Source: Paramecium tetraurelia (lineage: Eukaryota > Ciliophora > Oligohymenophorea > Peniculida > Parameciidae). Taken from it: 64,000 bases of DNA. The translations under genes and the position numbers were made by a program. Under the pieces are notes generated by a model. The model was not told where the DNA came from, did not search any database, and worked only from the letters and a program-made list of their open reading frames with translations. Every line of letters starts with the position of its first letter. The first letter of the stretch is position 1. The DNA is taken from contig NW_001799045.1 in NCBI RefSeq assembly GCF_000165425.1, positions 1 through 64,000 on the forward strand. Reading direction: 5' to 3'. Of this stretch, positions 12,095 through 24,094 are shown in pieces.

Positions 12095-13991
12095 TCATAT
12101 GAGTTTTTGTTTTGAGAAATTTATTTAAATTTACTTACCATCTAAATCTAATCCATTGTTATTAGCCAAAACAGTTATAGCCACTTCTGTGCTTGGGTAC
12201 TTGAGAATGGCCATGTACTTCGTAGCATTAGTGACTAATTTTGATAATCTAATGTTTCCATAATCTTAAAGATATTGTTATAAAACTGGTATTTGACATG
12301 AATTTTTTGTTAAGTTAGAAACCTAAATAGTATCGCAAGGAGGTGCCAAAGTATAAGTACTATCAGGTTTGATTCTATGTGTTTCTTCACCTCCCTAAAA
12401 GTACTCTTCTTGAGTTTTGACATCCTAAGTAAATTCTCCAGGTTTAGTTGGTTAAGTCTTAAGTGAAATTTCTTCATAATTCGAAAAAAATATCTAATTA
12501 TGAATAATGTCCTTACTTTAATGGATTGCCCATAAAACATGATATCATTTAGGGATTCCTTAGCAATAGCAGCATGATCTTAAGTAACATATTAGATAAG
12601 AGCACTAGATCTCTCCTTTAAATATATCATTTTATCAATGTTGCCATAAATACTAAATAAGTTGTAGAGCATTTGAGAAGTGACAACTTTTTTGTCGAAC
12701 CATCTTGCATAAATTACTCTTGATTTTCTCACAGCTAGAGTATTAAAATTCTTTTACTTTGCAAAAATTTTGGATTGATGTATTCTTCAATTTTGTCTGC
12801 ACTTTATTACATTTTATCTAATTATTATTTTTCTACTTATTGTAAGGTCTGACTCTTGGATACTGGCATTCTGATGATTTTATTTTTGAATTAATCTAAA
12901 TTGGAAGATGAAGTGGGTTAGGAAGAGGTTTATGATAGATTTGATGGTTATTATTAGGATTAGAATTATTATTATTGAGATTTTTCATTATTTTGAAAGG
13001 CATTTTAGAAATTATTAATTTATTTATTGTCTGAATTCTAATCAAAATATTTGAGGAATTCATTTTATTCTTCATCTTAATTGTCATCATCATCGTCACA
13101 ATTCTCAGATCCTACGATTTCGTCATCGGATTCTCTTAAACCTAGACCTTAGAAGTTCAAATCATCATCTTCGATTTTTTACTCTTAACTATTGAATAAG
13201 CTTTCTGTATTGTTTTCTCTATAACTTTAGATAAATTCTATTTAATCTGTTTTTTTCTTCTGATCTGCTGGCAAGGTCAGTTTCTTTCGATTAGATTACT
13301 TTGATTAGATACTTACTGATTAGGTTTCTTCTTATTTGTTAACACCCTATAAGAAGTTTTGATATTAATCAGTGAGGTGTTGGAAGTTTGCTTAATATTC
13401 ATATATTTAATTCAACAACTACTATTGTTTTTCTATTTAAGACTATAAGTCAGATGAAGAAATCATGGTTGTTGAGAATCCTTCAGCACTTACTTACTAT
13501 AGTTATCCCATCAATTAATTTATTTATTGTATCTATTAGGACATTTGATGCTGAAACTGCATTTATGATTATAGAAACTATATTGGGATGGGCTATTGAG
13601 GTGGCTTAGGAGCTGGTTGCTATTATTTACGTAATAAAGTGTAATCTACATAAATTTAAGAATATACCAACACCCCCAGTATTATTTTCTTAAAATGTGA
13701 TGTATGTAAGCTTACTAGCATACACATTCATTGTTAATTATGCATCATCACAAAAAAGCTTATCATTCATTGATTATCTTGCCTTAATCGCAGATTCTGG
13801 ATTATCGAATTCGATAAATGTTTTCCATGTCAATGATCTTTCAAATATGAGCATCTATATAATTGAAAGTATCTTACTCTTTAGATGGTGCCGAATTGGC
13901 TGAAGACTTTGAAATACTTGTCATGTCCAAGAGTTTTATTAGCTTTGTTGGTAATCACAACTAAAATCACGTTGGTGGTGTCTTAATTCAT
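12095..13991 (-). CDS. Three-RRM RNA-binding protein, PTB/hnRNP-L-like
   Basis: Spliced product is 601 residues. RRM-like folds are visible at about residues 5-85 (NVILVVITNKANKTLGHDK opening), 404-480 (VIYARWFDKKVV opening) and 530-600 (IQVSNLTKNSC opening, ending DGKQIQINFS). Between the first and second RRM lies a long linker, first Gln/Pro-rich and then Asp/Glu-rich. Spaced RRMs with degenerate RNP motifs and a 'QINFS'-type last strand recall polypyrimidine-tract-binding and hnRNP L proteins, which regulate splicing and mRNA fate. Four introns (13855-13877, 13646-13667, 12735-12757, 12494-12516), all ending TAG, are needed and give an exact codon count. An in-frame TGA just upstream fixes the start at 13991. 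Confidence 0.82.
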
Positions 13992-14045
13992 TAATTAATT
14001 AATAAAGTTTTTTCATGTTTTATAAAAAATTAAATAAGATAGTTT

Positions 14046-16188
14046 TCACTTTGTCTTAATAAAACTATTAGATTTCATTCCAGATCCACAATCTCTTCTT
14101 AGACCCTCAACTAATTAATTCTTGAGAACTCGAGATTCCTGTAATGAATTCTACAACTTCACTTCCAAACTGTTATTTTACTCAGCCATTTATTCCAACT
14201 ACTTCTACATTCTGCTAATCTCTAATCGCAAGCCTATAATGATTAATACATAGATTACCTTCTGCTCTACTTTATTCCCTTTCTGCTCTCTCTGTTTGTT
14301 TTTCACAATTATTAGTTGTTCTAGTAAATTTATCTTTCCAATTTTCTAACTCCTTTTATCTATCCAACAACTTATGTTCTAAAGTCTATTTCTCCTTCAA
14401 CAATTGATCCTCTACTAATCTCTATTGATCTTAGTGATTGTGCAATTATTAATTTTCATTAATTAGACCTATTATTGTTTAAGAATAATTTTACTTGTAA
14501 TCCTACTTTCTAATTGTTTGATTTCATTTTATTGTCTTTGCAATTATTATTTCACTTTTTGTTATTCTAACGCTGCTTGTTTCATTTAATCTTGAAATGG
14601 TTTTTATGCATCATTAAATAATCTCTATTACATTTGTAATTCCCTTTTCATTTATTCTTAAGTTTCTCTAATTTCCTGAGCTGATTCTAATCTGATCAAA
14701 GATACTTCATTCTCCTTTTCATATTATGCCTATTTCACTTAATCTAGTAATGAGCTAATTCTCTAATCCTTCTCTTTTACTTCTTAATTCAATTGTTCAT
14801 TTTTATCTTACAATTTTCTTATCTTCATTTCTAATTCACATGTTTATTTAGTTGAATCAACATGAAATTTGATATTTTCTAAACTTCTTTCTCTAAATCT
14901 GGGTAACTCCTTCAATTTCTGTTGCAATTCATCTATTTTAGTTTCATTTAATTATTAAACAGATTGTAATTTCTCATTAGCCTTTTCCAATTCTGCAATT
15001 CTAGCTTTATTTGTAATCTCATCCTTTTTCATCTTCTATTATAATAAGAATTGTTATTCTGTCAATTAATTATTCTTTTTGTTCAATTACTCAAATTCTT
15101 ATTAAATATTTTCTGCCTCTCCTTAGAGTGACTTATATTGTTACAACTTTAGTTTCTAGACTTCATTTTGTAGATTATTTATAGTTTATCTAGCTGACTT
15201 CAATTCTTCAATTATAGGCAAAGTGGAATTTTTCATATTTTAATTCACCTTCTAATTTAAATCAACCTTGATAACTTCCAATGTATCCATCTTATTTTAC
15301 ACCTCCACTTGATGCTATTATTTCAATTTCTCGATTTTCTACTCATTCATTTCATTCTGTTTTTCCAATAATTCTCTATATTTCTCATCCTATTGTTTGA
15401 TTAAACTCTTAAACTCTTCAATCCTGTTACTATCTTTTTGAATTGTATTTTATAAATTATTATTTTATTCTAACAGCATGGAAACCTTATTTTACAATTC
15501 CTATATTTTTAATTGTTATTCATTATTAGAATGAGTGAGAGTCTCAATTTACTTGCCTCTTTTCCTTGCCAAATGTCCAAGTGATGCATCTGTTGACCAT
15601 TGCTTCTCTGAAACAATTAATTTTTCTCTGAGGTCATTGATAATTGCGTCCTTATCCTTCAATTGCTCTTAAAGTTACAACTATAAATTCGATATCTAAA
15701 TTACATTATAGTCTTACTTGAATAGCCTTCTATTGTATATCATCGTTCATTCTCTTTTCAACCTAATAACGATCACGCACTTATTGCTCTAGAGTCTGTA
15801 TAGTCTTATTTTAATCTCCATTGATAATCTTCTAATCCTATTTGAGCTTCTCTAAGACCTTGACTACCTTCTCATTTTCTTCCAACAACATTCCTATTTA
15901 TTAATCTTTCTTTTCACTCGATTATCTTAACTAATTGATATCATTCAGAGCATCTTAAAACTACCTACCTACTTTGGCAGCCTCCATAGTAGCATCATTC
16001 AATTGTGCTTGTTGTCTCTATATAATGATCTCAGACTGTTTGATTTTATACTCCAATTCTTAGATTTTCTTCTCCTGTAGTTTCTTAGCTGCTTATTCTC
16101 TGGATAGTTCAGAAACCTCTTGCATAGTACGTGAAGGACTAGCATGGTAAGCTAACTAACTACCATCATTTTTAAAATGGTGACTCAT
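14046..16188 (-). CDS. Long coiled-coil protein (689 aa)
   Basis: Almost the whole protein after the first 40 residues is heptad-rich, with many Glu/Lys/Gln/Leu and very few prolines, so a continuous rod is likely. Short N- and C-terminal ends (MSHHFKNDGSQLAYHASPSR; SGMKSNSFIKTK) are not coiled. Three introns, 15696-15717, 14469-14494 and 14234-14258, all GTA...TAG, restore one frame ending TGA at 14046. No recognised family. A cytoskeletal or basal-body scaffold is a guess from architecture only. Confidence 0.8.
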
Positions 16189-16457
16189 CGTTATAACTGT
16201 AGAATTAATATTATTTGTAATTGGTTAGTTAATTGTGTTCAAACAACAATATTTCAATACTAATATTAATAAATCCCTGTTTAGATATTTGATCATCTCC
16301 ACAAATTCGATATCTATAACATCTTTGATATTTATAAAATGAGTAAAAAATCGTAGCAATATGTAGAATTAGTTATTAACTTTAATTTAATTTTTATTAT
16401 CAAATCAATTTATAATACAGTATTCATTCAAAATTTGTAGAATTAATTATAAGAAAT

Positions 16458-19400
16458 ATGCTTAAATATCAACCAGATTTACAGAATTTCAATCGTTTTC
16501 AACATCAAATTCATTAAACTAGCAAGTCTAACAACTTTTAGATGCATATTCACTTGATCTAAAAATTGGTTGAAATGCCTTTCTCTCAAAATGATATAAT
16601 CACTCTCCTACTCTAAGCACTAAATAACCTAGCAGTTAATTATTATAAGTAATGTTCTTTTCTTCTAATTGCTTAGATTTGATTTATTTGCTAATAAAAT
16701 CTTTAAGTTCATGAGATCTCACCTACTGAAAAATGATCAATTACACTGTAATTAGTTTAGACAGAAAGTGATTAAGTTTATTGTCCAATTAAACATGGCA
16801 AAGATGAAATTACAATTAGGATCATATGGCAAAGCCTTTCTTCTAGCTGAATAAGCCATGAGTACACTAGAAAAGGACCTAATTGATAGGTTGAAACAAA
16901 GAGACTCAAAAATTGAAGACGCCATGCTACTCATCAATGGCTATTTAATTTTAGCTAAATCCTACGAGTTTTCATCAGACTATGATATTCAGTACATCCA
17001 AAGCAAAAGCGTATGGGCTCAGAGAAACTAATAAGATTAATTTTGTAAATTCTATTTAAATGCAAAATAATTGGCAATTAAATATTTAGGAAACAACAAT
17101 AAGCTCATCTAAAAATTACAATATTCGTGTTCTCATCGTGTCTAAAATCCCAAAACTCCTCAACCAATACCGTAATTAATTTCAAGACAATAGTTGAATC
17201 AATTAATTTAATTATTGAAATTGGTAAAAGGTAGAGTCATTATAGTCATACAACCAGAAAAACCTCTGATCAGAAGATGCTTAAAGGGATCAATAGACAC
17301 TCATAAAACCACATCGACATAGAACAGTCAAGTCGATATGTCTAAACCATACATCAAGCAATTTAGAGTGAGATGTAAATAAAACAGTCATCACGAGATT
17401 AATTCTTCCGATGAAACTACAAAAGAGAAAATGCAGAATTGTGATACCCCTATTTCTCAATATAAATAATTAGAAACTATTATTCAAAAGAAGGTTGAAG
17501 AGTAATTGACTATGAAATTGAATGCTAAATAATAGAATAATCTTGAAGAATAAAAGAAATTGTAGGAGTAGAATTAACAAATATCTAATTTATATGATTA
17601 AATTCAACAGCTTAAGGAATAACTCAAATAAAAAGAGGTATTACAAGAGTAACAAAAAGTGCAAATTGAACTCTTACAAGCTCATAATAAGCAGTAGTTA
17701 TTAAAGAATGCAAAATCCATCTAGAGTCCTATCAAAAAGAATAATTTTATAAAGGAATTTTAAATATCAAGTGAATAAAAATAATCTCTGGTTTAAAGTG
17801 CCATCCAAATCAAAAGAGCTGAAATTAATGAATTCAATACTGAATAAACACCTATCAAATTGGTAAACTCTATTATTGGGGAATTCTAAACTCCTGGAAA
17901 TAAGAGTTCCATTGCAGAATTTTAAACCAACAAAAAAAGCACGCCTCCCTTTAGTTTTAGTTTCCACAAAAATTAATAGCAATCAATAGATGTGCCATTA
18001 ACTCCCCCTCCAAATGTCACTTAAGATAACACTCTTGATCAATCCCAACAATGGCCATCTCAAAAATTATAATACATCAGTATAATTGAATTTGAAGAAT
18101 CTATGAATTTCTCAATCACCTATTGTAAGTAAATTTATAAATTTTAGAATCCAATTAGGAACATTATTCCATTTAATTATAACCTAATGAAATCTATTAG
18201 ATTTAAGTAGAGAGTGAATTATCCTATACAATTGAAATATCTCTAGTTACTAATAAAGCAAGTCCAAAGTTAGAGGACTTTTGCATTTTAATCTAGGTTA
18301 ACATAAATTCGTAAAGAATCAGTGAATTAATAGAAATAAGCTCTTTAGCTGAAATGCTATAACACACAGTAAATAACATTTGTATTCCTTACCCTTTGAA
18401 ATACATAACTTCCTATAAGCTTTTTATTTAATACCTTTTGATTCCCTTCATTTAGGTATAAATGGAAAACAAATAATATAAGATTGCCTTGTATTCAATT
18501 CCTCAAGGTATGTTTAGCAATAGTTAATGCATTAATCTATATGGTGATCAATGCGAATGGTCTATGTTTTTTATAGAAAATTTTAAATTCAAAGTGGTTA
18601 TTTATCAGAATAAAATCAATATCTAGGACTTTGAGATAATCTTAGATTAATCGTCATTTGATGAGTATTTTGAGTATTTGAACTTTGACTAGAATAGTTA
18701 ATAGGAGATGTAAAATATATTGAATTCAATGAAGAAGATTCAATCATCCTCACATAATTATTTCAAACTTCCAAGTGTTAAAATAAAAGATAAAGATAAA
18801 TTAATAAAGTTTATCAACAATTGTCTAAACTAAATTGAAACACTAATTAACGAATAGAAATAAAAAGATGTTAAGCATTATTTAAAGGAGAATTTAATTG
18901 CCCTGAATTTAGATGTCATTGACAAATGTAAAATAAGAGCATCTTTAGTTTAAAAGATAAATGGTAGAATTGACCTAATATTAAAGAATTTCTATTAAAC
19001 TCATTTGTCTTAAGATTTACTTGGATTTGCAGGTAGTTCCATTTAGATTACAGATGAATTTATTTAAGATAAATTTCATATTGACTTCTTCACATTAAAT
19101 GAAAGTGAGAAATAATTCATTCTTAAAAAAATTACTAACTATTTCAAATTGCATGCTTATAATAGTTTGTAAGATGGTACTGATTTGGATTGGAAAAATG
19201 AGAATCCAATATAATAAATAGACTAAAACTTCGGTGGAACGCATAAAATCATGATAGTAGATCAATATAGAACTCCTATTAACTTTACTTTGATAGGAGT
19301 TCATGATAGGCCAGAATTCGTAAGGGTGGACATGTTTGACACTGAAAAGGTTCAATAAAATGGGCTCTTGTTCTTTGTCAATGAGGATCTATGGAGAAGG

Positions 19401-19619
19401 AGAGAGGTTCAACCATCTGTGAAGAAGAGCAAATAGTCAAAATACAATAAGGAATTCGCAATTGCTGAAAAATATTATTTGAATGAGGTGCTGTAGGAGG
19501 GAGGTTGGAGAGTGATTGAAAAATTGATAATACCTAAGAATTCGATCTAAATAAATCAAGAGGGGAAAATACATCGGTTAGAATAATTTTTGAATTGGAA
19601 ATCAATTTACGAAAATTGA
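16458..19619 (+). CDS. Large unrecognised protein with helical N-terminus and coiled coil (1036 aa)
   Basis: The first 200 residues are alpha-helical with TPR-like spacing (for example GKAFLLAEQAMSTLEKD and LINGYLILAKSYEF). A coiled coil lies near residues 335-405, then a Ser/Pro-rich linker (for example SIIGEFQTPGNKSS), then a folded-looking C-terminal half with conserved-looking blocks such as NFGGTHKIMIVDQYRTPINF and ILKKITNYFKLHAYNS. Two introns (16649-16676, 18125-18147) give exactly 1037 codons including the stop. I do not recognise the family. The stop lies 13 bp before the next ATG on the same strand. Confidence 0.8.
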
Positions 19620-19632
19620 TTATAATTAATAT

Positions 19633-20515
19633 ATGTATATATGTAGTATTTGTAATTGCTTTCTTGCTTATAAATAAGATGAAATTTACAAGTACCCTTT
19701 GAGGGAAGGAGAACAATTGAAGTATTTATTGAGAGTTTATTAGTTTTTTGACATTTAAGATGATAGAGAATTGCAAAGAAGATCAATTCAAAAAATATGA
19801 TTTATTTAGTCATCTATATTGTAAATTCTGCGATTAAGAGATAGGAATGAGAATAGGAAAGGATTTCTCTATTTATAAATGCCAACTTTAAGAGTCTTTG
19901 GGGTCTATAAATATTGGAGTGTATTCATTGAAACAAGAACTCTTGCAAAAGATATCACAAATGCTCGACAAAACTTGTTATTAGTGTTATCTCTAACCCT
20001 TACTAAAGAAAGAATTAACTAATGTATAAATCATTCCAAATGTAAATGCAGCAATCATAATCCATTAAGTAGAATCCCGAGTATTGCTATTGGGGAAAAA
20101 TGGCTTATACAATGATTTAGCATAGAAGTTATGGAAGTAAACATCTGGAAATGTGTTGTTGATTTTGTATGACAAAGAGGAAACTAATTAAGAAGAATTA
20201 GTACACAATTTAGCTACTCAAGGAGAGTAGCCATAGATTGCTGAACTGTTTCAATCTTAGAATTTAGTATTTTTCACTAAGCTTCTAAATTTGAATTCGA
20301 TCTTATAGAAGTATTTTGCAAAATCGTATAATCAATGTTACCCAATTGATATTGTAAAGAAGGAAGAGGATGTCACAAATGAAAAGTGTCTTCTCTTGAC
20401 ATACTATTACTAAAGATATAAATAAATAGATCATCCAACTCAAGATGATAAATTGACACTGTCTTTAATAAAATAGTCTCGTAAGTAGTTAAAATTTGAA
20501 TGTAAAGTTTAATGA
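19633..20515 (+). CDS. Small protein with paired CxxC motifs, Yippee/Mis18-like (286 aa)
   Basis: The first exon holds CSIC at residues 4-7 and, after the intron at 19722-19743, a second pair CKFC near residues 56-59 in the context SHLYCKFCDQEIG; a further CYQC lies near residue 108. Two CxxC pairs about 50 residues apart, the second after an aromatic and before a Gly-rich strand, is the zinc arrangement of the Yippee/Mis18 (beta-tent) fold. The rest is mixed helical. The start at 19633 is the only ATG that keeps the first cysteine pair, but it leaves only 13 bp after the previous stop, so the true 5' end may differ. Function not inferable with confidence. Confidence 0.6.
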
Positions 20516-20680
20516 ATTAGTTAATATAATAATAATAATAATAAAAGAAAATATTAAGAATAATTAATTTTAAAAGAATATTTATTATTGCATGATTTTC
20601 ATCTTTAATCTATACAAATATGTATTAATATTTACATAAATTGGTTGTGCCTTTGTGTTTTATTATCATTATTAATTAAA

Positions 20681-23063
20681 ATGTTACTTGAGAACATTAA
20701 AGTAATTAGAATTAATTATTTTAGGTTGCCATTCGAATAAGACCTTTAAACGCCAGGGATCTTGAGATTTCAGATAAGAGTACCCTCAAGGTTACAGATC
20801 AAGAGACCTTAGTAGCAATTCCTCCGGTAGAGGCAGAAGTTAAGTAGGTCAAAAAGACCTATAAATTCAACTGGGTTTTTGACTAAATAGCCTCTCAAAA
20901 GGATTTATTTGAAAAGTCCCTAGAATATTAGGTGCTTTCCGTGTTGGATGGAATTAATGTTACTCTTTTTAGTTACGGTGCTTCTGGAACAGGAAAAACA
21001 CATACGTAATTATTTTGAGTATTTTAAGACTTATGAAAATGAATGACGATTATGGATTATTGATACGAGCACTTAATCAACTCTTTTAAACGATTCACAA
21101 CAGAAAAAGGAAGATTCAGATGAAATTTTCATATATAGAAATCCAATCGGAGTAACTCTATGATCTATTAAACAATATGAATGGAAACCTCGACATTAAA
21201 GACGATGTAGAGAAAGGAGTAGTAATAAATGGAATGCGAGAAATTGATGTTACGAGTACTTAAGAGGTGATCAACTTGATATAGTATGGAAAACGACAAA
21301 AATCATCAAAGTAACATGAAGTTCTAATATTTACTAACTACATACAGGATATGGTTGGTTAAAACAATGAAATCTAGGTTTCTAAATTTATAGTCGCAGA
21401 TCTAGCTTGTCTTGATAAAGGTGGACAAAAGTCTGCTTCAATATAGGTTCTTAATGACTGTATTTCATTACTAAGTGAGGCTTAGACTAAAAAGATTTAG
21501 CCTTTCATTCCCTATAGAAATAGCAAATTAACTAAAATACTCAAAGATTCTTTCGGTGGGAATTCCAAAACTTTAATTATTGGATGTGTCTCTCCTTCAG
21601 TGGCAAATTATGAGGAAACCATCTAAACCCTAGAATATTGCTAGATGGCTGTTGGGATCTTCAATTAGGGGACCATCAAGACCATACAATAAAGTAACCA
21701 GCATGAAGATGTTAAATCAATTTACAATTAATTAGTAAATGAGAATGCAGAGCTAAAGAAGCAATTAAATAACAAGTCCAATTAAAAACCATAAAATAAT
21801 GAAAAGGAATAAACCAAATTGTATGAAGAGAATATAATTGAACACTTTAATAATGAATAAGATATCAATTAATCTATTTTCAAGTACTAATGGGAAATAG
21901 AGTAGATTAAATTCAATGTGAACGAAAACTAAGAAAATCTATAGCGTGTTGATGGAATAGACAGAAATTCAGCAGATTCTTTAAGGTTTTAAATTGAATA
22001 GGATCTTAAATAAATACATAATTATTAGGAATAACTAGTTAAGTTTTAAAAATAAGCAAGCAATTTCTCCATCCAAAGAAGAGCTTTAGAGGAAGTAATG
22101 TTATTTAATTAAATTTAGAATGTCAATTAAAGTAATTTATCTAATTCTTATAAATTATACTTAACAAATCTGATTGAAAAACATATTCTAAGATTAGAAG
22201 TATTTGAAATTAAACTTAAAGAATAAATAAATGAGTTGCATAGGTCATAACACGAGAGGATTATGGCTATATAAAGAAGTTAAATTACTTTGAGAGATAG
22301 AATTATTGCTGATCAGAGGAAACATTTAATATCACATGGCAAAAACCGATCAGTTTAACATTATTCTCAAATTGACACCACAACTGAAGTCATTGAGGGA
22401 ACCAAGGCCAAACTCAAGCATTATCCATTGCCAAAAGTTAAAGGTATTTATGATTGTTATCATCTAGACCATTATTTTAATAAACAAGCCTATTTGTAAA
22501 GAAAGGAATCCCCAAAATCAATCTTCAGCCCAAGGCTTCAAACACCTTTGCAACTGAAAGAGAAGAAACCGTATATCCCTAAAACACCTCACACAAAAAT
22601 ACTTGATAATCTTTCCACACCTATTATACCTAAATCAAATCCTTTGGCAAAAGCACCTCCTTAAAAATTGATTGATTCTTAATCAATGGTAGCCTTACCT
22701 TTAATAACAACCAATAGAAATTTATCTAAATTTGTTTATGACTGGAGAGGTGGTGGTTATAAGTTTATAGAGGACCAAAAAAAAATACCTTCATAAAGAG
22801 AACTTAAGAAGGTTATTTCATCAAAACAACACACTTAGTAAAGTCTTGACAAATCATTTTTCACTACTTCAAGTCGAAGTAAATAAATATTATAATTATT
22901 AGGCACTTCTGCAAAAAGAGTATCCTTTAAGCAAAGTCTTTTGCTACCTGGAAAAGTGCACGAGTCCCCTTATGTTAAAGGATTTATTAATAAAGAAATT
23001 CAAAGAAAGATGAAATTAAAATAATTGAATTAAAAAATGATGAAAGCTACTAAAAATAAATGA
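20681..23063 (+). CDS. Divergent N-terminal-motor kinesin (778 aa)
   Basis: The motor opens [12 protein letters not shown] and has an intact P-loop, [10 protein letters not shown], near residues 90-100, plus the kinesin signatures [17 protein letters not shown] and NYEETIQTLEYC. Switch I, normally NxxSSRSH, reads QKSSKQHE, and switch II, normally DLAGSE, reads DLACLDKGG, so ATP hydrolysis or its coupling may be altered. After the motor come coiled-coil segments and a basic Ser/Pro tail. Introns are 20702-20724 (TAG) and 21006-21028; the second ends AAG, and no other AG gives an open frame. Kinesins move along or regulate microtubules; whether this one walks is uncertain. Confidence 0.85.
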
Positions 23064-23630
23064 TTTATCTTATATATCTTGTTTATATATATGTATTATT
23101 CATAGTTGATATTATTCTAAGAATACAGATTAGTCAACTGATTAGATAATGATAATTATTATTATAGTAAATTTATCATTGTGATTGCTCATAGTAGTCT
23201 CATCTTATGTTGTATATCTATAGGATATGGAATATAGCATTTCTTTCATTTAAAATATAATTCTTACTACTAAAATACTGAATCATTTTCAAAATTTGAT
23301 TTATTTAATGTCAAGGCCGACTTAATTTCGATTAAGCGAAATATTCTTTTTTTAATTTTAACTAAAAAATTACAAATATTCATGATTTCAATGAACTCTA
23401 GTATTATAAAATTTATCCATTAGCTAAAGCTGATTCTTAATTTAATTAATGATTAAGAGAAAGCAAAATAAAATTAGATTCATGAATAAAATTATATTGC
23501 TCAAATAAATCAATTTACAAACATCTTTGATATACTTCCTAGAATCAATAAGTAAATGCGACCATATTTATAAGAAGTGCATATTAATGTAGATGGCTTT
23601 TTAAGATAATTGACACATTGATATAAATAA
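23064..23630. other. Intergenic, no gene seen
   Basis: 567 bp between the kinesin stop and the stop of the small secreted-protein gene on the other strand. It is AT-rich with no convincing protein or RNA gene in either strand. Confidence 0.45.
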
Positions 23631-23940
23631 TCATAAATCGTCTTCTTTGTAGGCTGATGTTATCACTTTGATCTCTTATTCAATTACTGTAATTTCATTA
23701 AGCAATTCTTCATATTATTTTGGAGTAAGATTCCTTGGAATTAGAATAATGTTATTACTTTCCCTATTCAGTATCTAAATAGGCAATAATGTGATCGACC
23801 TATTGAATCATTTCTTATAATTTCTCATAATCTTATTTAAATTGTATTCTTTCCCTCCATGACTTGATTTCATCAAAGCCTTGCTATGACTAGGCCACGG
23901 CAATTGTAATTAAAACGATAAATACAATAATAATTTTCAT
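23631..23940 (-). CDS. Small secreted or lumenal helical protein (94 aa)
   Basis: The N-terminus is a clear signal peptide (MKIIIVFIVLITIAVAQS), followed by about 75 residues of charged, amphipathic helix (for example KQDYEKLQEMIQQVDHIIAY and NLTPKQYEELLNEI). One 25-nt intron at 23734-23758 is required to link the two frames and ends AAG. The product is too small for a family call. A secreted, lumenal or trichocyst-matrix-type peptide is possible but only inferred from the signal and helices. Confidence 0.65.
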
Positions 23941-24094
23941 TTGATAATTTAAATAGTTATCAATAAAAAGGAAAATATGAAATAATGGAAAGACTTAGTT
24001 ATGAGGATTTAATTGGAGATTAAGTTTCTTGTTTTATCGTTTTGAGAATCCAATTTTGTATAAACTATAATATTCGAAAAATAATATAATTAAA

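Noticed and set aside
12095-12869. A separate two-RRM gene starting at 12869
   Set aside because: The frame is open upstream through a third RRM to an ATG at 13991 and the codon count is exact, so it is one gene.
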